From the NCBI RefSeq assembly GCF_004761865.1, contig NZ_SJDM01000011.1:1-64000 (forward strand): 64,000 nt of DNA. The letters run 5' to 3'. Both the position numbers and the translations under genes were made by a program. Shown piece by piece: positions 1-7,439 of the stretch. The stretch comes from Crenalkalicoccus roseus. Its GTDB lineage: Bacteria; Pseudomonadota; Alphaproteobacteria; Acetobacterales; Acetobacteraceae. The number at the start of each line of letters is the position of its first letter. The first letter of the stretch is position 1. The notes under the pieces were generated by a model. That model was not told where the DNA came from and searched no databases. It was given only the letters and a program-made list of their open reading frames with translations.

Positions 1-1
1 C

Positions 2-409
2 CCCGCCCCGCCCCCGCGCGCGGCCGGCGGCACGGCGCTGGCCGCAAGCCTCGCCCCGCCCGCGCCACGCACCGCCGCGCCCGCGCGCAGCCTCGGCCTG
101 GTCGCCAGCGCCCAGGCCTCGACCCTGCCGGGGGCGTTGCGCCCGGCGGTCGCCGCGGCCACCGGCGCCTGGGCGGTGCAGGTCGGCGCCTTCTCGAGCG
201 AGAACCTGGCCCGCAGCACCGCCAACGCGGCGCGCAACGCCGCCGGCGTGCTCGGCAGCCGCGCCGAGGTGCAGCGGATCATGCAGGGCCGCACCCCGCT
301 CTACCGGGCGCGGGTGACCGGCCTCTCCCAGGCCTCGGCCCAGCAGCTCTGCGAGCGGCTGCGCAGCCGCGGCGGCTGCATGGTGCTCTCGCCCGACGTG
401 CAGGGCTGA
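2..409 (+). CDS. C-terminal part of a SPOR-domain protein, probably D-alanyl-D-alanine carboxypeptidase (partial, 5' end outside window)
   Basis: The reading frame is open from the left edge, so the start lies outside the window and the TTG at 137 is internal. A Pro/Ala-rich linker (about 45 residues visible) leads into a SPOR domain of about 75 residues starting at WAVQVGAFSS. The domain contains PLYRARVTGLSQ and ends with a Cys pair (QQLCERLRSRGGC). SPOR domains bind denuded peptidoglycan glycan strands at division sites. In Acetobacteraceae this linker plus SPOR arrangement is usually the tail of a periplasmic serine-type D-Ala-D-Ala carboxypeptidase. That assignment is family knowledge plus inference, because no catalytic domain is visible; RlpA- or FtsN-like proteins are alternatives. 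Confidence 0.75.
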   Translation, partial: PAPPPRAAGGTALAASLAPPAPRTAAPARSLGLVASAQASTLPGALRPAVAAATGAWAVQVGAFSSENLARSTANAARNAAGVLGSRAEVQRIMQGRTPLYRARVTGLSQASAQQLCERLRSRGGCMVLSPDVQG

Positions 410-755
410 GCCGGCGGGCCAGGGCCGCATCCACTCGGCCGTGATCGCGGCAACGGCTCCGGCCCTCCGCGATCCGCTCCCAGGGCCGGCGGGACACGCG
501 CCCGCCCCCTGGAGCAGCCCGCGGAGGGCCGGGAATCGGCCGGAAGCGTGACCTGTCGCGCAAGCAAGGGGGCGGGGCTGCGGGCACGGCCGGGCGGAAG
601 CGGCGCCAGTGCAGTTCCCCCTTCCCGCGGCAGGCGGCATCTTCCAATCGTCCGCGATCCGCCCTCATGCGTTACGCAGGCGCGCCCCGGGCGGCTTATC
701 TGCGCCAATCAGCCAGCCCGCCACGCCCGGCAGGCGGAGAGAACGGAGAGCCCAC
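410..755. other. Intergenic stretch without a recognised gene
   Basis: 346 bases between the SPOR gene and the acidic repeat protein. The reading frames here are short and lack family features. Local inverted GC-rich motifs occur (gggccggcgg repeated near 490 and 530), but there is no clear terminator, tRNA or promoter consensus. The end carries the ribosome-binding site of the next gene. Confidence 0.5.
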
Positions 756-1022
756 ATGCCGCACCCCCTGAACCCGCTGGCCGACAGCGCCTGCCCCTGG
801 CTGGCCGCGCTCCCGGCCTCCTCCGGCGCCGCGCCGGTCCCGCTCCGCGCCCTGCCCCCGGGCGGCGACCATGACGAGGACGAGGAGGAGTGGGACGAGG
901 AGGAGGAAGAGGAGGACGGGGACGAGGAGGAATGGGACGAGGAGGAGGAAGAGGAGGACGGGGACGAGGAGGAATGGGACGAGGAGGACGGCGAGGAGGG
1001 ATGGGACGAGGAGGAGGAGTAG
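756..1022 (+). CDS. Small, extremely acidic Asp/Glu/Trp repeat protein of unknown function
   Basis: 88 residues, starting at an ATG preceded by GGAGAGCCCAC. The first half (1-39) is a Pro/Ala/Leu-rich segment without a clear signal peptide. The second half is almost only Asp and Glu, punctuated by four Trp residues. It is built from a 14-residue unit WDEEEEEEDGDEEE, present twice exactly and then in degenerate form. The net charge is far below -30. It precedes the acyl-CoA synthetase with a gap of about 70 bases and could be its leader gene or independent. I do not recognise a family. Possible roles (metal/polycation binding, histone-like or ribosome mimicry) are only guesses. The start context and in-frame repeat length support it being a real gene. 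Confidence 0.6.
   Translation: MPHPLNPLADSACPWLAALPASSGAAPVPLRALPPGGDHDEDEEEWDEEEEEEDGDEEEWDEEEEEEDGDEEEWDEEDGEEGWDEEEE
891..1001 (+). repeat. 42-bp in-frame tandem repeat, polypurine tract
   Basis: A unit beginning tgggacgaggaggaggaaga starts at 891, 933 and 975, spaced exactly 42 bases. The first two copies are identical and the third decays after about 15 bases; a last TGG follows at 1002. The unit length is a multiple of three, so expansion or contraction would keep the acidic protein in frame. The whole 871-1020 segment is strongly purine-biased on the plus strand. Confidence 0.9.
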
Positions 1023-1094
1023 CCTCCACCCCCCCTTGCCGGGCCGGCGCGCCTCCCTCAGGCTGCGCCGCCTGAGCACGAGGGGGAGATGTCC

Positions 1095-3230
1095 ATGCCC
1101 GCCGAGCCCGCCGCGCCGGGGCCGTCCGCGCGCTTCGCCAGCCTCGATCCGCTGGTCCGGCCCCGTTCCGTCGCGGTGATCGGCGCTTCGGACGAGCCGG
1201 CCCGCATCGGCGGGCGGCCGATCGCCTACATGAAGTCGCGCGGCTTCCAGGGCGGGCTGTGGCCCGTGAACCCGAAGCGGAAGACCGTACAGGGCCTGCC
1301 CGCCTTCGCCTCGGTCGCCGACCTGCCCGAGGCGCCGGACGTCGCCATCATCGCCGTGCCGGTGGAGCTGGCGATCCAGGCGGTGGAGGATCTCGGCGCC
1401 CGGGGCTGCCGCGCCGTCATCGTCTTCACCGCCGGCTTCGCCGAGGTGGACGAGACCGGGGAGGCGGCGCAGCGGCGGCTGACGGAGGCCGCCGCCCGGC
1501 ATGGCATGCGCCTCCTCGGTCCCAACTGCCTCGGCCTGTTCAACGCGCCCGTCGGGTTCTTCGGCACCTTCACGGCGAGCTTCGAGAAGGGCTGGCCGAT
1601 TCCGGGGCCGATCGGCATCGCCTCGCAGTCCGGCGCCTACGGTACCCATGTCTTCGCCGCGGCGCTCGACCGCGGCCTCGGCACCAATGCCTGCATCACC
1701 ACCGGCAACGAGGCCGAGGTCGCGCTCGGCGACGTGCTGGGCTGGATGGCGCAGGCGCCGGAGGTGGAGGTGATCTGCGCCTATGCCGAGGGGATCCGCG
1801 AGAGCGAGCGCTTCCTCGCCGCGCTGGATCTCGCCCGCCGCAACCGCAAGCCGATCGTGATGATGAAGGTCGGGCGCTCGCGCCTCGGCGGCCAGGCGGC
1901 GCGCTCGCACACCGCCTCCATCGCCGGCGACGACGCGGTGACGCAGGCGGTGCTCGACGAGTTCGGCGTGGTGCGCGCGCGCACCACCGAGGAGATGCTC
2001 GACTTCGCCTACGCGGCGACGCGGCGCATCTACCCGGCGCGCAACACGCTCGGCGTGCTCACCGTCTCGGGCGGAGCGGGGGTGCTGATCTCCGACGCCG
2101 CCGAGGCCGCCGGGGTCGAGATGCCGCCGATGCCGGAGGCGGCGCAGGCGCGGCTGCGCGAGCTCGTGCCCTTCTGCGCGCCGCGCAACCCGGTGGACTG
2201 CACGGCGCAGGTGACGAACGACCTCTCCCTGATCGGGAAATTCGCCGAGAGCGTGGCGCGGGACGGCGGCTATGCCTCGATCCTCGCCTTCTGGTCGCAG
2301 ACCGCCGCCGGGCGCAGCGTGGGGCCGAGGCTGCAGGAGCAGATGCGCGCCGTGCGCGCCGCCTTCCCCGACCGGCTGTGGGTGATGTCCATGCTCGCGC
2401 CCGGCAAGGTGCGCGAGTACGAGCAGGACGGCTTCCTCTGCTTCGAGGATCCCTCGCGCGCGGTGAACGCCATCGCCGCCATGGGGCGGTTCGGCGAGGC
2501 CTTCGCGGAGGCCGCGCGGCCGCGGCCGGAGGTGGCGCTGCCGCGCGTGGCGCTGCCGGAGACGACGCCCTCCGAGGCGGTGGCCAAGGCGCTGCTGGCG
2601 GAGGCCGGCGTGCCGGCGGTGCCGGAGCACGCCTGCTCCGACAGCGTCTCCGCCGTCGCCGCCGCCGAGGAGATCGGCTACCCGGTGGTGCTGAAGATCC
2701 TCTCGCCCGACATCCTGCACAAGAGCGAGATCGGCGGCGTGCTGCTCGACGTGGCGGATGCCGAGGGCGTGCGGCAGGGCTTCGCCACGCTGCTCGAACG
2801 CGCGCGGCGGCACGCGCCGGCGGCGCGCATCGAGGGCGTGCTGGTGGCGAAGCAGATCAGGGGCGCCGTCGAGATGGCGCTCGGCATCCACCGCGACCCG
2901 GTGTTCGGGCCGGTGGCGATGGTCGGCCTGGGCGGCATCTTCATCGAGGTGCTGAAGGACGTCGCCTTCCGCCGCTGCCCCTTCGATCCGGCGGAGGCGG
3001 AGCGGATGATCCGCGGCCTCAGGGGCTTCCCGCTGCTCGACGGCGCGCGCGGGCGGCCGAAGGCCGACCTGGCGGCGCTCTCGCGCGCCCTCTCCGCGCT
3101 CTCCGCCTTCGCCGTGGCGGCGGGGCCGCGGCTCGCCTCGGTGGACGTGAACCCGATGCTGGTGCTGCCGGAGGGGCAGGGCTGCCACGCGGCGGATGCG
3201 GTGATCGAACTCGCGGGGGAGGGCCACTGA
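1095..3230 (+). CDS. NDP-forming acyl-CoA synthetase (acetate-CoA ligase family), fused alpha-beta
   Basis: 711 residues, a common length for fused ADP-forming acyl-CoA synthetases. These make acyl-CoA from a carboxylic acid, CoA and ATP through a phosphohistidine. The N-terminal CoA-binding Rossmann domain is at about 18-145 (RSVAVIGASDEPARIGG, then LGPNCLGLFN). The ligase-CoA domain follows, with the phospho-acceptor His at about residue 272 in ARSHTASIAG. A C-terminal ATP-grasp domain starts near 490 (YPVVLKILSPDILHKSEIGG, FGPVAMVGLGGIF). The ATG at 1095 is chosen because GGGGGAG lies six bases ahead of it, whereas the ATG at 1089 abuts that site. It is the first gene of a plus-strand catabolic operon and the MaoC gene follows after one base. 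The substrate acid cannot be read from sequence. Confidence 0.92.
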   Translation: MPAEPAAPGPSARFASLDPLVRPRSVAVIGASDEPARIGGRPIAYMKSRGFQGGLWPVNPKRKTVQGLPAFASVADLPEAPDVAIIAVPVELAIQAVEDLGARGCRAVIVFTAGFAEVDETGEAAQRRLTEAAARHGMRLLGPNCLGLFNAPVGFFGTFTASFEKGWPIPGPIGIASQSGAYGTHVFAAALDRGLGTNACITTGNEAEVALGDVLGWMAQAPEVEVICAYAEGIRESERFLAALDLARRNRKPIVMMKVGRSRLGGQAARSHTASIAGDDAVTQAVLDEFGVVRARTTEEMLDFAYAATRRIYPARNTLGVLTVSGGAGVLISDAAEAAGVEMPPMPEAAQARLRELVPFCAPRNPVDCTAQVTNDLSLIGKFAESVARDGGYASILAFWSQTAAGRSVGPRLQEQMRAVRAAFPDRLWVMSMLAPGKVREYEQDGFLCFEDPSRAVNAIAAMGRFGEAFAEAARPRPEVALPRVALPETTPSEAVAKALLAEAGVPAVPEHACSDSVSAVAAAEEIGYPVVLKILSPDILHKSEIGGVLLDVADAEGVRQGFATLLERARRHAPAARIEGVLVAKQIRGAVEMALGIHRDPVFGPVAMVGLGGIFIEVLKDVAFRRCPFDPAEAERMIRGLRGFPLLDGARGRPKADLAALSRALSALSAFAVAAGPRLASVDVNPMLVLPEGQGCHAADAVIELAGEGH

Positions 3231-3231
3231 G

Positions 3232-4089
3232 ATGCCGATCGTCTACGAGAAGCTGCTGAACTACCCGATTCCGGAGGTGCGCCAGACCCTGCGCTGGCAG
3301 GACGTGGCGCTGTACAACTTCTCGATCGGCCTCGGGCAGGACCCGATGGACGAGCGCCAGCTCGACTTCCTCTACGAGCCGCGGCTGAAGGTGATGCCCT
3401 CGATGCCGGTGGTGCTCGGCTCGCCCGGCTTCTGGTCGCGCAACCCGGACACCGGCCTCGACTGGGTGAGGATCGTGCACGGCGAGCAGGGGCTGGTGCT
3501 GCACCGCCCGCTGCCGACCGAGGGCGAGATCATCGGCCGCTCCCGCGTCACCGGCCTGGTGGACCGCGGGGCGGGCAAGGGCGCGCTGATGTATTCCGAG
3601 CGCGAGGTGATCGACGCGCGGACGGGCGAGAGGCTGGCGACGCTCACCTCCACCTCCTTCCTGCGCGGCGACGGCGGCTTCGGCGGCCCCTCCGGCCCGG
3701 TGAGGCAGCCGCATCCGGAGCCGGAACGCGCGCCGGACCTCTCGCTCGACCTTCCGACGCGGCCGGAGCAGGCGCTGGTCTACCGGCTGAACAGCGACCT
3801 CAACCCGCTGCACATCGACCCGAAGGTGGCGCAGGCGGCCGGCTTCCCGCGCCCGATCCTGCACGGCCTCTGCACCTTCGGCGTGGTCTGCCACGCGCTG
3901 CTGCGCACGCTGTGCGACTACGACACGGCCCGCTTCGGGCGGATGGAGGTGCGCTTCTCCTCCCCCGTCTTCCCCGGCGAGACGATCCGCACCGAGATCT
4001 GGCGCGAGGAGGGCGGGGCGGCCTTCCGCGCCCGCGTCGTGGAGCGCGACAAGGTGGTGGTCAGCAACGGGCTGTTCCGCTTCGCCTGA
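3232..4089 (+). CDS. MaoC-like double hot-dog (R)-specific enoyl-CoA hydratase
   Basis: 285 residues, matching the double hot-dog hydratase-2 type that adds water to trans-2-enoyl-CoA. The C-terminal half holds the hydratase-2 signature: D189 and H194 in NSDLNPLHIDP, then GFPRPILHGLCTFG. D and H five residues apart are the known catalytic pair of this family. The N-terminal hot-dog domain (about 1-150) lacks the pair and presumably forms the binding tunnel for the acyl chain. The start lies one base after the synthetase stop, so the two are probably translated together. In the operon it would hydrate the product of the acyl-CoA dehydrogenases. A beta-methylmalyl- or mesaconyl-CoA hydratase role is possible. 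Confidence 0.88.
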   Translation: MPIVYEKLLNYPIPEVRQTLRWQDVALYNFSIGLGQDPMDERQLDFLYEPRLKVMPSMPVVLGSPGFWSRNPDTGLDWVRIVHGEQGLVLHRPLPTEGEIIGRSRVTGLVDRGAGKGALMYSEREVIDARTGERLATLTSTSFLRGDGGFGGPSGPVRQPHPEPERAPDLSLDLPTRPEQALVYRLNSDLNPLHIDPKVAQAAGFPRPILHGLCTFGVVCHALLRTLCDYDTARFGRMEVRFSSPVFPGETIRTEIWREEGGAAFRARVVERDKVVVSNGLFRFA

Positions 4090-4104
4090 CACCCGGCGCC
4101 TGAC

Positions 4105-4129
4105 GCCGCGCCGCGGCCTGCGGCGCGGC
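4105..4129. terminator. Strong GC hairpin between the MaoC and CoA-transferase genes
   Basis: A perfect 10-bp stem (gccgcgccgc / gcggcgcggc) with a 5-base loop, 15 bases after the MaoC stop. No T-tract follows, so it could be a Rho-dependent or processing hairpin that separates two expression segments of the operon. Confidence 0.45.
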
Positions 4130-4188
4130 CCCCTGGACGGCCGGGAAGCGGGCCGGTAGGTCCCTCCCCGGTTCGGGAGGAGTTGCGG

Positions 4189-4869
4189 ATGATCAACAAG
4201 ATCGTGCGGTCCATCGCCGAGGCGCTGGAGGGCGTCAGGGACGGCTCCGTGGTGCTGATCGGCGGCTTCGGCTCGGTCGGCCAGCCGGACGCGCTGATCG
4301 AGGGGCTGATCGAGCAGGGCGCGAAGGACCTGGTCTGCGTGCTGAACAACGCGGGCGTCGGGCGGGTCGGCGTGGCGAAGCTCATGGAGCTCGGCCGGGT
4401 GCGCAAGATCGTCTGCTCCTTCCCCCGCTCCTCGGACCCCGTGGTGTTCGAGACGCTGTACCGCGAGGGGAAGATCGAGCTGGAGCTGGTGCCGCAGGGC
4501 ACGCTGGCCGAGCGGATCCGCGCCGCCGGGGCCGGCATCCCCGCCTTCTTCACCGCCACCGCCGTCGGCACCCCGCTGGCGCAGGGCAAGGAGGCGCGGG
4601 AGTTCAACGGGCGCCAGTACGTGATGGAGACGGCGCTGAGGGGCGACGTGGCGCTGATCGAGGGCTGGGAGGCGGACCGCTGGGGCAACCTCACCTACAG
4701 GGGCTCGGGCGCCAATTTCAACCCGGTGATGGCGACGGCGGCGGACCTCGTCGTCGCCCAGGTGCAGCACATCCGCGAGCTGGGCGAGCTGCACCCGCAC
4801 ATGATCGGCACCCCGGGCGTCTACGTGGACCGGGTGGTGCAGGTGGACCGCGGCGCCCCCTGGGTCTAG
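4189..4869 (+). CDS. CoA-transferase subunit A (3-oxoacid / 3-oxoadipate type)
   Basis: 226 residues, the normal length for the alpha subunit of family I CoA-transferases (PcaI/ScoA type). These move CoA between a donor such as succinyl-CoA and an acid. Visible features are the glycine-rich GGFGSVGQPD near residue 25, NAGVGRVGVAKLMELG, GTLAERIRAAGAGIPAFFT and GWEADRWGNL. The ATG at 4189 is preferred because GGGAGGAG sits six bases upstream; a TTG at 4183 is in frame but lies inside that spacing. The partner subunit begins 26 bases downstream, as expected for a heterodimer or heterotetramer. Substrate choice between 3-oxoadipate, acetoacetate and others is undetermined. Confidence 0.93.
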   Translation: MINKIVRSIAEALEGVRDGSVVLIGGFGSVGQPDALIEGLIEQGAKDLVCVLNNAGVGRVGVAKLMELGRVRKIVCSFPRSSDPVVFETLYREGKIELELVPQGTLAERIRAAGAGIPAFFTATAVGTPLAQGKEAREFNGRQYVMETALRGDVALIEGWEADRWGNLTYRGSGANFNPVMATAADLVVAQVQHIRELGELHPHMIGTPGVYVDRVVQVDRGAPWV

Positions 4870-4895
4870 CCTTCGGCGCGAGAGGAGACGGACGG

Positions 4896-5540
4896 ATGAA
4901 GCCCTTCAGCCGCGAAGAGATGGCCCGCAAGGCCGCGCACGACATCCCGGAAGGCTGGTGCGTGAACCTCGGCATCGGCATCCCGACCCTGGTGGCGAAC
5001 CACGTCCCGCCCGAGCGCGAGGTGATCTTCCAGTCCGAGAACGGCGTCATCGGCATGGGCCCGGCGCCGGCGGAGGGCGAGGAGGACCCCTGGCTGATCA
5101 ACGCCGGCAAGCAGCCGATCACGCTGGTGAAGGGCGCCTCCTTCGTCGGACACGCCGACAGCTTCGCGATGATCCGCGGCGGGCACATCGACCTCTGCGT
5201 GCTCGGCGCCTTCGAGGTGGCGGAGAACGGCGACCTCGCCAACTGGGCCACCAGCGTGAACGACACCGCGCCGGCGGTGGGCGGGGCGATGGACCTCGCC
5301 GCCGGCGCGCGCCGCCTCTGGGTGCTGATGGAGCACACCACCAAGGACGGGCGGCCGAAGCTGGTGGAGCGCTGCAGCTACCCGCTGACCGGGCTTGCCT
5401 GCGTCACCCGCGTCTACACCAACCTCGCCGTGCTCGACGTGGTGCCGGGCCAGGGCTTCGTGGTGCGCGAGATGGCGCCGGGGGTGGATTTCGACATGCT
5501 GCAGGCGAAGTCGGGCGCGAAGCTGCACCGCCCGAGCTGA
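4896..5540 (+). CDS. CoA-transferase subunit B with catalytic Glu
   Basis: 214 residues, the beta subunit partner of the preceding gene. It contains VNLGIGIPTLVANHVP and the active-site motif SENGVIGMGP, where E48 is the glutamate that forms the glutamyl-CoA thioester in this family. It continues with KGASFVGHADSFAMIRGGH and DLANW, typical of PcaJ/ScoB. Because the ENG motif is intact it is expected to be a true transferase, not an IpdAB-like ring-opening hydrolase. GGAGACGGACGG lies just upstream of the ATG. Confidence 0.93.
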   Translation: MKPFSREEMARKAAHDIPEGWCVNLGIGIPTLVANHVPPEREVIFQSENGVIGMGPAPAEGEEDPWLINAGKQPITLVKGASFVGHADSFAMIRGGHIDLCVLGAFEVAENGDLANWATSVNDTAPAVGGAMDLAAGARRLWVLMEHTTKDGRPKLVERCSYPLTGLACVTRVYTNLAVLDVVPGQGFVVREMAPGVDFDMLQAKSGAKLHRPS

Positions 5541-5585
5541 ACGCCCCAAGGGGCCTCGCCCGCCCCGCCGACAGGAGACGTCCCG

Positions 5586-6662
5586 ATGAGTGCCGCGCTG
5601 GACGACGGCGATCGCCTTGAATCCATCCGCATGATCCGCGACAGCGCCGCCGCGGTGGTCCCGCCCGGCGGCGAGCTGAGGCGCGTGCGCGAGCTGCGCT
5701 GGCAGGAGCCCGGCTTCGACCGCGGCGTGCTCCGCCAGATGGGAGAGATGGGCTGGATCGGCCTGCGCGTGCCGGAGGCGCAGGGCGGCGCCGGCCTCGG
5801 CCTCGGCGAGCTGTGCGCCCTGGCCGAGGAGCTCGGCGCCGGCCTGGTGCCGGAGCCGCTGATCCCCTGCGCGCTCTCCGCCGCGCTGCTCGCCGCCGCC
5901 GGCGACGCGGAGCACCTGCCCGCGCTGCTCGCCGGCGAGCGGGTGGCGCTGACCGCCTGGCAGGAGCGCGCCGACACGCTGGAGGCGCCGGGCGCGCCGG
6001 ACGCGCCGCGGCGCTTCCTGCCCATGGCGGCGGGGGCCGAGCTGTTCCTGCTGCCGGTGCGCGAGGGCGGGCGCCTCGCCCTCTACGCCCAGCCCGCGGC
6101 GGGCGCCGACCTCGCGACCGAGCGCACCCAGGATGGCGGCCACTACGGCACGCTGCGGCCCGACCTCGGCGGCGCGAGCAAGCTCGCCGAGGATGTCGGC
6201 GCGGCGCTGGAGGCGGCGCTCGACGAGGCGGCGCTCGCCACCGCCGCCTACCTGCTCGGCGGCATGGAGCGCGCCTTCGCCATGACGCTCGACTACCTGA
6301 AGACGCGCCAGCAATTCGGCCGCATCATCGGCACCTTCCAGGCGCTGCAGCACCGCGCCGCCGACCTCAAGATGCAGATCGCGCTGACCCGCGCCTCGGT
6401 CGAGGCCGCCGCCGCGGCGCTGGATGCGGGCGCGGCCGGCGACGCGCGCCGCGCCGCCGTCTCCCGCGCCAAGGCGCGCGCGGCGGAGGCGGCGATGCTG
6501 GTGCAGCGCCAGTGCATCCAGCTCCATGGCGGCATCGGCTACACCGACCAGTACGATGTCGGCCTCTATCTGCGCAAGGCGATGGTGCTGGCGAACCAGT
6601 ACGGCTCCGCCGCGCTGCACCGCCGCCGCTTCATGGCCTCGGCGCCGGAGGGCGAGGAATGA
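5586..6662 (+). CDS. Acyl-CoA dehydrogenase (short, probable non-catalytic or partner subunit)
   Basis: 358 residues. The family fold is recognisable from an N-terminal helical domain (GEMGWIGLRVPEAQGGAGLG), a shortened and divergent middle beta domain, and the C-terminal bundle with LDYLKTRQQFGRIIGTFQ and LHGGIGYTDQYDVGLYLRKA. The usual FAD/substrate motif of the middle domain (the NAGSD-type loop) is not visible. The protein is shorter than a stand-alone enzyme (about 380-400). It lies in one operon with a second, full-length acyl-CoA dehydrogenase at 7440. That resembles alpha2beta2 systems such as FadE28/FadE29 of steroid side-chain degradation, but this is an inference. AGGAGACGTCCCG precedes the ATG. 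Confidence 0.85.
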   Translation: MSAALDDGDRLESIRMIRDSAAAVVPPGGELRRVRELRWQEPGFDRGVLRQMGEMGWIGLRVPEAQGGAGLGLGELCALAEELGAGLVPEPLIPCALSAALLAAAGDAEHLPALLAGERVALTAWQERADTLEAPGAPDAPRRFLPMAAGAELFLLPVREGGRLALYAQPAAGADLATERTQDGGHYGTLRPDLGGASKLAEDVGAALEAALDEAALATAAYLLGGMERAFAMTLDYLKTRQQFGRIIGTFQALQHRAADLKMQIALTRASVEAAAAALDAGAAGDARRAAVSRAKARAAEAAMLVQRQCIQLHGGIGYTDQYDVGLYLRKAMVLANQYGSAALHRRRFMASAPEGEE

Positions 6663-7435
6663 GCGACACCGCGGAGATGCGCCTGCGCGAGGAGCGCGAG
6701 GGCGCCGTCCTCGTCCTCACCATGGACTATCCGGCGCGGCGCAACGCGCTGGCCATGCCGCTGCGCACGGCGATGCTGCGGGCGCTGGAGCGCGCGCTCG
6801 GCGACCGCAGCATCCGCGCCGTGGTGCTGACCGGCGCGGGCGGGCATTTCTGCTCGGGCGGCGACATCTCCGGCATGGACATCGAGGACGCGCTGGCGGG
6901 ACGGGAGAGGATGCGCCGCTCCCACGCGCTGGTGCGGCTGATGGTGACGGGCCAGCTTCCCATCGTGGCGGCGGTGGAGGGGTATTGCGTCGGCGCCGGC
7001 CTCTCGCTCGCCTGCGCCTGCGACACCATCGTGGCGGCGGAGGATGCGCGCTTCGGCGCCGGCTTCGGCCGCATCGGGCTGATGCCGGATCTCGGCCTGC
7101 CCTTCACGCTCCCCGCGCGCATCGGCCAGGGGCGGGCGCGGCAGATGTTCCTCTACCACACCCAGCTCTCGGCGGCGGAGGCGGAGCGCATCGGCCTGGC
7201 GGATGCGGTGGTGCCGAAGGGCCACGCCCTCGCCTCGGCGCTCGAGAAGGCGCGCTTCCTCGCCGAGCAGGCGCCGGCGCCGATGGCGCTGACCAAGCAG
7301 ATCCTGGGCGAGGGCCTCGACCGGGCGCTGGAGGATGAGCGCCACTTCCAGTCCACCCTGTTCCTGACCGAGGATTTCCGGGAAGGGCGCGAGGCCTTCC
7401 TCGGCAAGCGCGCGCCGCGATTCAAGGGAGCCTGA
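6659..7435 (+). CDS. Crotonase-family protein (enoyl-CoA hydratase/isomerase, PaaG-like)
   Basis: 258 residues. The ATG overlaps the stop of the dehydrogenase (ATGA), so they are translationally coupled. Oxyanion-hole segments are clear: GHFCSGGDISG and GYCVGAGLSLACACD. The two glutamates of true hydratases are not present: the first position reads FGAGFGRIGLMPD and the second ARQMFL. Instead an Asp occurs in LMPDLG, as in PaaG-type isomerases. The protein may therefore isomerise or otherwise process an enoyl-CoA, while hydration is done by the MaoC protein of the same operon. Confidence 0.88.
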   Translation: MSDTAEMRLREEREGAVLVLTMDYPARRNALAMPLRTAMLRALERALGDRSIRAVVLTGAGGHFCSGGDISGMDIEDALAGRERMRRSHALVRLMVTGQLPIVAAVEGYCVGAGLSLACACDTIVAAEDARFGAGFGRIGLMPDLGLPFTLPARIGQGRARQMFLYHTQLSAAEAERIGLADAVVPKGHALASALEKARFLAEQAPAPMALTKQILGEGLDRALEDERHFQSTLFLTEDFREGREAFLGKRAPRFKGA

Positions 7436-7439
7436 CGCC

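Noticed and set aside
871-1029. A Pro/Arg-rich minus-strand frame and alternative plus frames (GRGGG-type repeats) over the acidic repeat
   Set aside because: All are alternate readings of the same 42-bp repeat; only the frame starting at 756 has a ribosome-binding site and plausible N-terminus.
696-3227. An 843-codon open frame on the minus strand opposite the acyl-CoA synthetase
   Set aside because: Low-complexity His/Arg/Ala-rich translation typical of the antisense of a GC-rich gene; the plus-strand product has clear family motifs.
4896-5540. IpdB-like steroid ring-opening hydrolase
   Set aside because: The ENG motif with its catalytic Glu typical of real CoA-transferase beta subunits is intact.
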